Below, piece after piece: positions 10,012 to 17,301 of a stretch of DNA of 64,000 nt. Below the pieces are notes generated by a model. The model saw only the letters and a program-made list of their open reading frames with translations. It had not been told where the DNA came from and did not search any database. The DNA lies in the NCBI GenBank assembly GCA_003669605.1, contig QWOP01000031.1:19181-83180 (forward strand), given 5' to 3'. The DNA comes from Planctomycetota bacterium (GTDB taxonomy: Bacteria > Planctomycetota > Planctomycetia > Pirellulales > UBA1268). Made by a program: the position numbers and the translations under genes. Each line of letters starts with the position of its first letter. Position 1 is the stretch's first letter.

Positions 10012-10907
10012 AGATCGTCCACTTGCCACGTCGATTCAGGGCGTTCACGCTCATTGAGTTGCTCGTCGTGATTGCCATCATCGGCGTCCTCGTTGGCCTC
10101 CTCCTCCCGGCCGTCCAGTCGTGCCGTGAGGCGGCCCGACGCTGTGCCTGCCTCAACAACACGACGCAGATTGGTCTGGCGCTGCACAATCACGAATTCC
10201 ACACCGGCCATTTCCCAGCCGGGGTCACCAACCCTGACGGCCCGATCAAAAACGAAGCGCTTGGGCAGCATGTCAGTTGGACGGTGCAGATCCTCCCCTA
10301 CATGGAGCAGAACGTCATCCACCGGATGTTCGACCAGGCAGCCGGTGCCTACGCCGAGAAGAACGACCTCTTACGGCGAACACGGATCAACACGCTCCGC
10401 TGCCCATCGTCCCCTGACCCGCAGGACGTCGATGAAAACGCCCAGGGGAAGATCCAGGTGTCGAGTTACGCCGCCTGCCACAATTCGATCGAAGCCCCGA
10501 TCGACACCGACAACGACGGGATGCTGTTCCTCAACAGCCGGACTCGGTTCGACGACATTTTTGACGGCAGTTCAAACACGATCCTCTTGAGCGAGCGGGT
10601 ATTTGCCCATTCGCCGCAGGACAACGAACTTCCCGATCTCGGCTGGCCGTCGGGGACGCGAGCCACGCTCCGCAACACCGGCCGGCTCGAGCAGATGTCG
10701 ATGCGGAACATGACCGGCGTGGCAGACGTGGAGACGTTGGAAAAAGGGGCGCTGTATGTGGGCGGTTTTGGGGCCTATCACCCCGGCGTCGCGGTCGTCG
10801 GAATGGCGGACGGCTCCACGCGGGCGCTGGCGTACTCCATCAGTCCAGAAATCCTCCACCGCCTCGGCAGCCGTGCCGGCGGCGAGCTTCCCGACTCGAA
10901 TTGGTGA
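10008..10907 (+). CDS. DUF1559 family protein with prepilin-type N-terminus
   Basis: A 299-aa member of the DUF1559 family, expanded in Planctomycetota. It has the cleavage/methylation motif FTLIELLVVIAIIGVLVGLL near residues 13-32, the family stretch LLPAVQSCREAARR then CLNNTTQIGLALHNHE, and the C-terminal GFGAYHPGVAVVGMADGSTRAL, equivalent to the usual GG-HPGGANFLFADGSVR motif. Last gene of the operon, overlapping the previous stop by 4 bp. In most planctomycetes DUF1559 genes stand alone, so linkage to three F-type proteins and minor pseudopilins supports a pilus- or pseudopilus-related role. Function of the family is not established to my knowledge. Confidence 0.9.
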   Translation: MKIVHLPRRFRAFTLIELLVVIAIIGVLVGLLLPAVQSCREAARRCACLNNTTQIGLALHNHEFHTGHFPAGVTNPDGPIKNEALGQHVSWTVQILPYMEQNVIHRMFDQAAGAYAEKNDLLRRTRINTLRCPSSPDPQDVDENAQGKIQVSSYAACHNSIEAPIDTDNDGMLFLNSRTRFDDIFDGSSNTILLSERVFAHSPQDNELPDLGWPSGTRATLRNTGRLEQMSMRNMTGVADVETLEKGALYVGGFGAYHPGVAVVGMADGSTRALAYSISPEILHRLGSRAGGELPDSNW

Positions 10908-11381
10908 GGGTGTCGGGGAGCGCGGAAACCATCCGTGCGACTGGAGTGTGAGCCATCGGGCGTCGATTGTGATCCACTCCGCAAGTCTGGTGCTGGAATC
11001 GGCCTCTTCGACCCTGCCAAGCAGGCACTGCCTGCCGGCGGCGCCTTGAGCAGCCGACGCGACGAGAACCAGCCAGGCAATGCCCTTTTGCTGCGCACTC
11101 AACTGCCCTCACAATGCGCTGCCCGCACCGATGGCCAGCGGCTCGGCAATCGTTTCTAAAAACAAATCTGCCGTTGGCGAATCGACTCCAGATGGCTGGA
11201 AACATGGGCTCAAACGCTCGGCTGACCATCGGCGCTTGCAGACTATTTCCGCCGCCAGACTGGAGTTTGGCACGCAATGTGATCTGTAGAAGAGCGGCGG
11301 TCAGAGCATCTCTGCCGCTCGAGAGGTCAGGCGACGCGGAGACGCCTCCTCTCGACGTGCTCTTCCTTCTGGAGATGCCCG
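10908..11381 (+). other. Intergenic region upstream of the ammonium channel gene
   Basis: A 474-bp gap with no convincing gene. It contains a small AT-richer patch near 11150-11175, an imperfect hairpin (GAGCGGC...GCCGCTC, about 11295-11322) and TTGGCACG at 11267-11274. The last resembles a sigma-54 -24 element, but the expected -12 TTGC is replaced by GTGA, so it is only a weak promoter candidate. Confidence 0.4.
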
Positions 11382-12941
11382 ATGCGTTTGTTATGTCCTT
11401 CCGAAAGGGGGATGGCGCTTCTCGATGGCTGGATGGTGAAATCGCTCCCCCGGCTCACATCGCTGCTTGCCGGCACGGCGAAGGTTGCCTTGGTGGCCAC
11501 GGTTGTTGGGGGGGCGATGCTGGGCGGTGCGGCGCTCGCACAAGACGCCACCCCTCCACCCCCGCCGCTGCCCACCGTCGAGGAAATGGTGCCGAAGTTG
11601 TGGATGGCGGCCGACACGGTATGGGTGCTGGTGTGCAGCATGCTCGTGTTCTTCATGAATCTCGGGTTCGGCTGCGTCGAATCGGGATTCGCTCGGGCCA
11701 AGAATGCCGTCAACATTCTCTCCAAGAACTTTGTCGTCTTCGCTGCCACCACCATCGCTTTCTGGCTGCTTGGCTGGGACTTGATGTTTGGCTCCGGCGA
11801 CGGTGCCTGGATCGGGAACTCGGGCTCCTTTATGGTCGGCGGAGCTGATAACAGCCCTGCCATGGGGGACAAATACCAGGGCGTGTACAGCGCCATCGGT
11901 TGGGCCAACGTCCCGCTGTGGACGAAGTTTTTCTTTCAATTGGTGTTCGCGGGGACGGCGGCCACGATCGTCTCCGGTGCGGTGGCTGAGCGGATCAAGT
12001 ACCACTCTTTTGTGCTCTTCAGTTTCCTCATGGCTTTGCTGATCTATCCGGTCACAGGCCATTGGGTGTGGGGGTTTGGCTACCTGGCGAAAGAGTGGAA
12101 TTTCTGGGACTTCGCTGGCTGCACCGTGGTGCACTCGGTGGGCGGTTGGGCAGCCCTGACCGGGGCTGTGATTCTCGGTCCACGCATCGGAAAATACTCC
12201 TCGACGGGCAAGGTGCAGGCCATCCCTGGGCACAACATGTCGCTGGCCTTCATCGGCTGCCTCGTGCTCTGGTTCGGTTGGTTCGGATTCAATCCCGGCA
12301 GCACGATGAGTGTGGCGGCGGACGGTGGTGCGGCAGCGTCGCTGGTGGCAGTCAACACCAACATGGCAGCTGCGGCAGCGACCCTGACGGCGACCCTCAC
12401 CGCCTGGCTGTTGCTTGGGAAACCGGACTTCGGGATGACGCTCAACGGCTGTCTTGCCGGCCTTGTAGGGATCACCGCTTCGGCGGCCTTCACCAACGCC
12501 CAGTGCGCGGCGATCATCGGAGCAATCGCCGGAGTGCTGGTGGTGTTCGCAGTCCTGTTCTTCGATCGGATCAAGGTCGACGACCCGGTGGGCGCGACGA
12601 GTGTTCACTTGGTGTGTGGGATCTTCGGGACTCTGTGCGTGGGACTGTTCACCACCACCGATCTGTCCACGACGGTCCTCTCGAGTCCTTTCGGCACCGC
12701 GGCGGCAGGGGGGCCAGCGGCTGGGCTGTTTTTCGGTGGAGGCACCAAGCAACTCATCGCCCAGTTGGTGGGGGTGCTGCTGGTCGGGGCCTATGTCGTC
12801 CCGGTGTCGGCGGTCTGCTGGCTGGTCCTCAAGGCCGTCGTCGGACTGCGTGTCTCTCCGCATGAGGAGGTCGAGGGGCTCGACATCGGCGAGCATGGCA
12901 ACGAGGCCTACCACGGTTTTCAACTGATTCGCACTGAGTAG
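11382..12941 (+). CDS. amtB: Ammonium transporter (Amt/MEP/Rh family)
   Basis: Inner-membrane ammonium channel, 519 aa. After an N-terminal signal sequence (residues about 19-48, ending GGAALAQ) and a Pro-rich linker come the eleven Amt helices. The family motifs include VFFMNLGFGCVESGF, a DFAGCTVVHSVGGWAAL segment with the first pore His, and GWFGFNPGSTMS. The extra signal helix is common in Amt proteins. ATG 11382 has CTGGAG 7 bp upstream; ATG 11412 is an alternative with poor spacing. It is followed by a GC hairpin and then glnB, the usual amtB-glnK arrangement, so nitrogen control through PII is expected. Confidence 0.95.
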   Translation: MRLLCPSERGMALLDGWMVKSLPRLTSLLAGTAKVALVATVVGGAMLGGAALAQDATPPPPPLPTVEEMVPKLWMAADTVWVLVCSMLVFFMNLGFGCVESGFARAKNAVNILSKNFVVFAATTIAFWLLGWDLMFGSGDGAWIGNSGSFMVGGADNSPAMGDKYQGVYSAIGWANVPLWTKFFFQLVFAGTAATIVSGAVAERIKYHSFVLFSFLMALLIYPVTGHWVWGFGYLAKEWNFWDFAGCTVVHSVGGWAALTGAVILGPRIGKYSSTGKVQAIPGHNMSLAFIGCLVLWFGWFGFNPGSTMSVAADGGAAASLVAVNTNMAAAAATLTATLTAWLLLGKPDFGMTLNGCLAGLVGITASAAFTNAQCAAIIGAIAGVLVVFAVLFFDRIKVDDPVGATSVHLVCGIFGTLCVGLFTTTDLSTTVLSSPFGTAAAGGPAAGLFFGGGTKQLIAQLVGVLLVGAYVVPVSAVCWLVLKAVVGLRVSPHEEVEGLDIGEHGNEAYHGFQLIRTE

Positions 12942-12980
12942 TGGGATCTCAGACTCACATTCGGCACCTCCGCCGAGAGG

Positions 12981-13010
12981 GTGCCGCCGGGCAGCAGGGC
13001 CCGGCGGCAC
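12981..13010 (+). terminator. GC-rich hairpin between amtB and glnB
   Basis: Perfect 12-bp stem GTGCCGCCGGGC / GCCCGGCGGCAC with a 6-base loop, 40 bp after the amtB stop. No T-tract follows. It may attenuate read-through into glnB or stabilise the amtB mRNA 3' end. The rest of the 317-bp gap shows no gene. Confidence 0.5.
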
Positions 13011-13258
13011 CACCCGTCCAGAAGGATGCCCCAACGGCTTGGGTGGGCACTCCGCCTTGCTCACCCAGGCCGGGGTATTCTTCGGGACTCAGGAAGGGTT
13101 TCTTCGGGTGGCGTGTGTGGGGGCTCGATGGAGCGGCTTCCTTCCTCTGGCCGACAGAGGAGAGGGAAGACGAGACGAGGGCGGCCCGAGGAAGGAAACA
13201 TTGTGCCCAGGGCAGGGGGGGTGATAGGCTCTGCCAAACTTGAGGAGGCGGGGGTCCA

Positions 13259-13606
13259 TTGAAACTGATCATCGCCATCATCCAGCCGAGCAAGCTCGAG
13301 AGCGTCAAGCAGGCGCTTTCCGCCGTGGAGGTCTTCCGCCTCACGGTGTTGGACGTGCAGGGCTTCGGCCGGCAACGCGGGCATGTCGAGGCCTACCGCG
13401 GTCACGAGATCGCCGTCAATCTGCTCCGCAAAGTGCAGTTGCAGATCGCCGTCAACGACGATTTCGTCGAGCCGACGATCAACGCCATCGTCGAGGGGGG
13501 GAGATCGGGTGAGAAAGGGGAGATCGGCGACGGCAAAATCTTCGTCCTGCCGATGGAGGAATGTGTCCGGATTCGCACCGGCGAACGTGGCAGTGAAGCG
13601 ATCTGA
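13259..13606 (+). CDS. glnB: PII nitrogen regulatory protein, variant without Tyr51
   Basis: A 115-aa PII protein, partner of the ammonium channel encoded upstream. It starts at TTG 13259 with GAGGAGG 9 bp upstream; position 1 then aligns exactly with E. coli GlnB. Conserved parts: MKLIIAIIQPSKL, VQGFGRQRGH, GDGKIFVLPMEE and RIRTGERG. Two deviations: T-loop residue 51, the uridylylated Tyr in E. coli, is Ile (YRGHEI), and three extra residues sit in the B-loop before IGDGK (GEKGEIGDGK). Control through uridylylation of Tyr51 is therefore impossible; direct sensing of ATP/ADP/2-oxoglutarate and binding to AmtB remain plausible. Downstream lie a dispersed repeat and a terminator. Confidence 0.93.
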   Translation: MKLIIAIIQPSKLESVKQALSAVEVFRLTVLDVQGFGRQRGHVEAYRGHEIAVNLLRKVQLQIAVNDDFVEPTINAIVEGGRSGEKGEIGDGKIFVLPMEECVRIRTGERGSEAI

Positions 13607-13615
13607 CCGTGAGCA

Positions 13616-13730
13616 GGCTGTGGATACACTGCCGGCTCTTGCCGCACGAGGCGGTCGCGAGTGCGCAGCACTGGAGAAAACCGGAGGTTTTCCCAGGGGG
13701 AAAAGGGCAGGGATGACTTTTTCCACGGGC
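13616..13730 (+). repeat. Dispersed 115-bp intergenic repeat, copy A
   Basis: Starts 10 bp after the glnB stop. It aligns ungapped over 115 bp with 17103-17217, 91 of 115 positions identical by hand count. It contains a short hairpin GAAAACC-GGA-GGTTTTC (13676-13692) and, at the distal end, a palindromic core of GGAAAAG... / ...CTTTTTCC. Short copies of the core occur at 32531 and 44144 in inverted orientation. Several misleading short open frames on both strands come from this element. Confidence 0.8.
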
Positions 13731-13738
13731 CGTGAGGG

Positions 13739-13793
13739 CGACTGCTCACGCTGTGGCACAGCGTCGCTTCCCGTGGCGAGCAGTCTTTTTTTT
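13739..13793 (+). terminator. Rho-independent terminator of glnB
   Basis: GACTGCTC (13740-13747) pairs with GAGCAGTC (13778-13785), enclosing an inner palindrome ACGCTGTG-CACAGCGT, and is followed directly by eight T (13786-13793). It lies just before the convergent 3' end of leuA. Confidence 0.8.
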
Positions 13794-13810
13794 GCCCCTG
13801 ACTTTAGCCC

Positions 13811-15370
13811 TCAGCCCTGCTGAGGATGAAGCCGCGGCTGGGCCCCCGCCGCCACCCTGTTGACCGCGGCCAGAAACGCCTTGGCCGAGGCCTCCAGCGA
13901 ATCGGTCGACACGCCGCGGCCCCGGTGGACCTGGGTGCCGGCAGCAGCCCCGGCAGGTTGCAATTCCACAGTCACTTCGGCCTGGGCATCCTTTCCCACC
14001 GTCACCGCTTGGACGCGGAAATCACGGCAGACCGTGACAATACCGGTGAGTTTTTCGATCGCCAGGAAGATGCCATCGATCGGTCCATCCCCAGCGTTGA
14101 CCTCGACCGACATCTCCTCGCCTCCCTGCATGACGCGGAGTGCCACACGGGGTGGTTGGCCGCTGGAACAGGAGAGGTTGTAGCCGGCCAGCGTGTACCT
14201 CTCGGGGAGGTCAGCAAACTGGTCTTCGCAGAGGGCCGCGATGTCTCCGTCGTAGATCTCTTTCTTGCGGTCCGCCAGCACCTTGAAGCGGTCGAAGAGC
14301 GTCTGCAACTGCTCCAGCGTGAGTTGGTACCCAAGCGCCTTGGCCCGATCGGCCAAAGCCGCCCGTCCGCTGTGCTTTCCCAGCACGAGATCGGTGCGCT
14401 CAAGGCCCACGTCCTCGGGCCGCATGATCTCGTATGTGCTCCGCTCCTTGAGCATGCCGTCCTGGTGGATCCCCGCTTCATGGGCAAAGGCATTGCGCCC
14501 CACGATCGCCTTGTTGCGGGGAACCTGGATACCGGTGATGGTGGCCACCAGTTTGCTTGTGGGGACCAATTTCTGGGTGACGATCCGCGTCTCACACCCG
14601 TAGTGATCGCGGCGGGTCCGCAGCGCCATCACCACCTCCTCCAGCGAACAGTTCCCCGCCCGCTCCCCCAGACCGTTGATCGTGCATTCGATCTGCCCGG
14701 CCCCCGCCTCGACTGCCGCCAGACTGTTGGCGACAGCGAGGCCCAGGTCGTCGTGGCAATGGACGCTGATCACCGCCCGGTCAATGCCGCGGACACGCTC
14801 CCGCAGCGTGTGGATCACACGGTGCATCTGCTGGGGGGTGGCGTAGCCGACGGTGTCGGGGATGTTGACGGTGGTGGCCCCGGCGTCGATCGCCGCTTCC
14901 ACGACGCGGCAGAGGAAGTCGATCTCGGTGCGGGCGGCGTCTTCCGGGGAAAATTCCACATCAGCACACAGGCGACGGGCCCGCTGCACCCCGGCCACTG
15001 CGCGGGCCACCACTTCGTCTTCCGTCATCCGCAATTTGAATTCGCGGTGAATCGCGCTGGTGGCGAGGAAGACATGGATTCGCGGCCGTTCCGCCTGCTG
15101 GAGCGCCTCCCAGGCGCGGTCGATGTCGGTGTCGTTGCAGCGGGCCAGCCCGCAGACAACCACGCCGCGGACCGTCGCAGCAATCTCCTTGACGCTGGCG
15201 AAATCTCCAGGAGAGGCGATGGGGAACCCGGCCTCGATGACATCCACCCCAAGTTGCCAAAGCGCCTGCGCGATCTCCAACTTCTCCGTGAGATTCATGC
15301 TCGCGCCGGGCGATTGCTCGCCGTCGCGGAGCGTCGTGTCGAAGATCCGGATCGGACGTGTGGTGGTCAT
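13811..15370 (-). CDS. leuA: 2-isopropylmalate synthase
   Basis: Condenses acetyl-CoA and 2-oxoisovalerate, the first committed step of leucine synthesis, in the cytoplasm. The 519-aa length matches the long form with the catalytic TIM barrel (about 1-275), linkers, and a C-terminal allosteric leucine-binding domain (from about 390). Motifs: FDTTLRDGEQSPGASM with the metal-binding Asp, VHCHDDLGLAVANS with the metal-binding His residues, and NGLGERAGNCSLEE. Divergent from the RND adaptor gene with 155 bp between starts. No leader peptide or T-box was recognised. Confidence 0.96.
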   Translation of the reverse strand: MTTTRPIRIFDTTLRDGEQSPGASMNLTEKLEIAQALWQLGVDVIEAGFPIASPGDFASVKEIAATVRGVVVCGLARCNDTDIDRAWEALQQAERPRIHVFLATSAIHREFKLRMTEDEVVARAVAGVQRARRLCADVEFSPEDAARTEIDFLCRVVEAAIDAGATTVNIPDTVGYATPQQMHRVIHTLRERVRGIDRAVISVHCHDDLGLAVANSLAAVEAGAGQIECTINGLGERAGNCSLEEVVMALRTRRDHYGCETRIVTQKLVPTSKLVATITGIQVPRNKAIVGRNAFAHEAGIHQDGMLKERSTYEIMRPEDVGLERTDLVLGKHSGRAALADRAKALGYQLTLEQLQTLFDRFKVLADRKKEIYDGDIAALCEDQFADLPERYTLAGYNLSCSSGQPPRVALRVMQGGEEMSVEVNAGDGPIDGIFLAIEKLTGIVTVCRDFRVQAVTVGKDAQAEVTVELQPAGAAAGTQVHRGRGVSTDSLEASAKAFLAAVNRVAAGAQPRLHPQQG

Positions 15371-15525
15371 GGGATGGCCTGGGCGAGAGTGGACAGGTCC
15401 GTTTGGATACGGTGGGGCAGCGAGGGGAGGGAACGGATCGGGAAGTATAGGGGCGGAGGCGGCGTTGTGTAGAATCGGGAGGCCGATTCAATCTGTCTAC
15501 AGACCGTCTGTCCGGAGTCCACCGC

Positions 15526-17100
15526 ATGGCCGCTGCCACTCCCCCCGAGAGCCGCACACCGGGCCCCGGGGCGATCCACGCGCCGGGAGGAGCGTGGCGA
15601 GGCGTGTGGGGGACGCTGCGTGGCGGACTCGGTGGGGTCGCGATGCTCGCCGCGGGCGCGGCTGCCTGGTGGTGGTTGGCCACGCACCACTTCAGTGGCG
15701 GCGAGCATCCAGAGGTTCCCCTTCGCGAGGCGGCAGCGGCCGAGGAGGCCCGCGGCCTGGCGGATGAAGTGACGCTTCCCGAGGCCTCCCGCGTGGCTGC
15801 CGGTATCGAGCTCGGAACCGTGACCCGCCAGCAGATTCGCGACCGCCTCACCGTCCCCGGCAGGATCGACTACGACGCCCGACGCCGCCTCGATTACGCC
15901 TCCCCCGTCGACGGGATCATCTCCAAGGTGCTGGTACAGGTGCGGCAGCGGGTCTCGAAGGGGGACTCGCTGGCGGAGATCTCCAGCCCTGATGTGGGCA
16001 AGGCACGCGACGAAGTCCGTCGTCGGGAGGACGATCGCGCCATCGAAATGAAGGCGGCAGAATGGTCCACCACCGTGGCCGATAACGTGGAATCGCTCCT
16101 CGACATCCTCTCCCGGCGGCCAGGCCTGGCGCTGGTGGAGGAGCAGTTCAAGGACCGGGTGCTGGGGAGTTACCGGGAGAACCTGCTGGGGAGTTATTCC
16201 AAGTTGCTGTTCGTCGAAAAGGTCAACGCCAGCACCCGCTCGCTCGGAGAAGGGGGGGTGCTGTCGGGAAGGATCATCGAGGAGCGCACGAGCAATCTGG
16301 AGGTCGCTCGGGCCAACTTCGATACCGCCTGCGAGCAGTCTCGCTTCATGACCCGACAGGACCGCGACCGAGCCCGGGCGTCGCTCGCTCAGGCCGATCG
16401 CCTCGTGCAGGTGTCGCGGGAATACCTGCGAACGCTTGTCGGCAGCCGCTTGGGCGCCGAAGCGGCGGCGGTGGCCGACGACGGTGCCGACAGCCCCGGC
16501 GACACCAATTCCCTCAGCGCACTGGTCCTGCGGACGCCGTTTGATGGGTTGGTGGAGGACGTGTTTGTCGCCCGCGGCGAGCGGGTGCAGGCCGGCGACC
16601 AGATGTTTGTCGTCGCCGATACCTCGACCCTCTGGGTGCGGGCCCAGATCCACGAACGGGAATGGACCGCCGTGGAAGTCGCCGAGGGCCAGGAAGTGCG
16701 GGTGGTGGTCCCCGGCGCGGAGCGGCACGAGACGACCGCCCGAGTACACCATGTGGGTGCCACGGTCGAGGCCGAATCAAGGAGTGTCCCGCTGGTTGCG
16801 GAGCTCACCAACGACATCAATGAGACCCATATCAAGCCCGGCATGTTTGTCTGGGTCGATCTCCCCCAGGGCACTCTCCGCGAGGCAATTGTGGTCCCGA
16901 TCGGGGCGGTGATGCGGCACGAGGGACTGGCGTTTGTGTTTGTGCCTCTCAGCGGCGGACGCTACCGCCGTGCCAACATCAAGACGGGGATCGAGAGCGG
17001 TGGGCTCGTGGAGGTCCTCGATGGCCTGCAGGAGGGCGAGCAGGTGGTGTTGCAGGGAGCGTTCGTGCTGAAGAGCGTGCTCCTCCAAAACCAGGAGTAG
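15526..17100 (+). CDS. RND efflux periplasmic adaptor (membrane-fusion) subunit
   Basis: A 524-aa CusB/CzcB-type adaptor. An N-terminal membrane anchor lies near residues 34-54 (LGGVAMLAAGAAAWWWLA). A first lipoyl half-motif follows (YASPVDGIISKVLVQVRQRV), then a long alpha-helical hairpin region (about 160-320), the second lipoyl half (LRTPFDGLVEDVFVARGERV) and beta-barrel/MP domains ending near VLKSVLLQNQ. It links an outer-membrane channel to the inner-membrane pump encoded next. The gap to that pump holds copy B of the dispersed repeat. No TolC-type channel gene is adjacent. Metal specificity cannot be told from sequence. Confidence 0.88.
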   Translation: MAAATPPESRTPGPGAIHAPGGAWRGVWGTLRGGLGGVAMLAAGAAAWWWLATHHFSGGEHPEVPLREAAAAEEARGLADEVTLPEASRVAAGIELGTVTRQQIRDRLTVPGRIDYDARRRLDYASPVDGIISKVLVQVRQRVSKGDSLAEISSPDVGKARDEVRRREDDRAIEMKAAEWSTTVADNVESLLDILSRRPGLALVEEQFKDRVLGSYRENLLGSYSKLLFVEKVNASTRSLGEGGVLSGRIIEERTSNLEVARANFDTACEQSRFMTRQDRDRARASLAQADRLVQVSREYLRTLVGSRLGAEAAAVADDGADSPGDTNSLSALVLRTPFDGLVEDVFVARGERVQAGDQMFVVADTSTLWVRAQIHEREWTAVEVAEGQEVRVVVPGAERHETTARVHHVGATVEAESRSVPLVAELTNDINETHIKPGMFVWVDLPQGTLREAIVVPIGAVMRHEGLAFVFVPLSGGRYRRANIKTGIESGGLVEVLDGLQEGEQVVLQGAFVLKSVLLQNQE

Positions 17101-17102
17101 CC

Positions 17103-17217
17103 GGCTGTGGATAAACTTTCCGAACTCGCCCCAGGAGTCGGTCGCGAGTGCGGGGCGCTTGAGAAAACCGGAGATGTCCTCAGTGGAAAAACGTCAGGCA
17201 TGACTTTTTCCGCGGGC
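17103..17217 (+). repeat. Dispersed 115-bp intergenic repeat, copy B
   Basis: Begins 3 bp after the adaptor stop, in the same orientation as copy A at 13616-13730. Blocks GGCTGTGGAT, CGGTCGCGAGTGCG, GAGAAAACCGGA and ATGACTTTTTCC are exactly shared. It separates the adaptor and pump genes, which would otherwise form a standard two-gene operon. Confidence 0.8.
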
Positions 17218-17301
17218 AGCACGGGCAGTTAGTTGGTCTGGGATGGCCTTCAGCCGTCCGATGTGTCTGTGCCCAGGGACGTGGTGGACGGGAGGGCGGC
17301 G

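Noticed and set aside
11267..11282. Sigma-54 promoter before amtB
   Set aside because: The -24 part TGGCACG is perfect, but the -12 element reads GTGA rather than TTGC, so I list it only as a weak candidate.
11391..13064. 557-codon open frame antisense to the ammonium channel
   Set aside because: Low-complexity, charged composition with no motif; the channel on the other strand explains it.
13826..15472. 548-codon open frame antisense to leuA
   Set aside because: Same reason: leuA catalytic motifs are clear on the minus strand.
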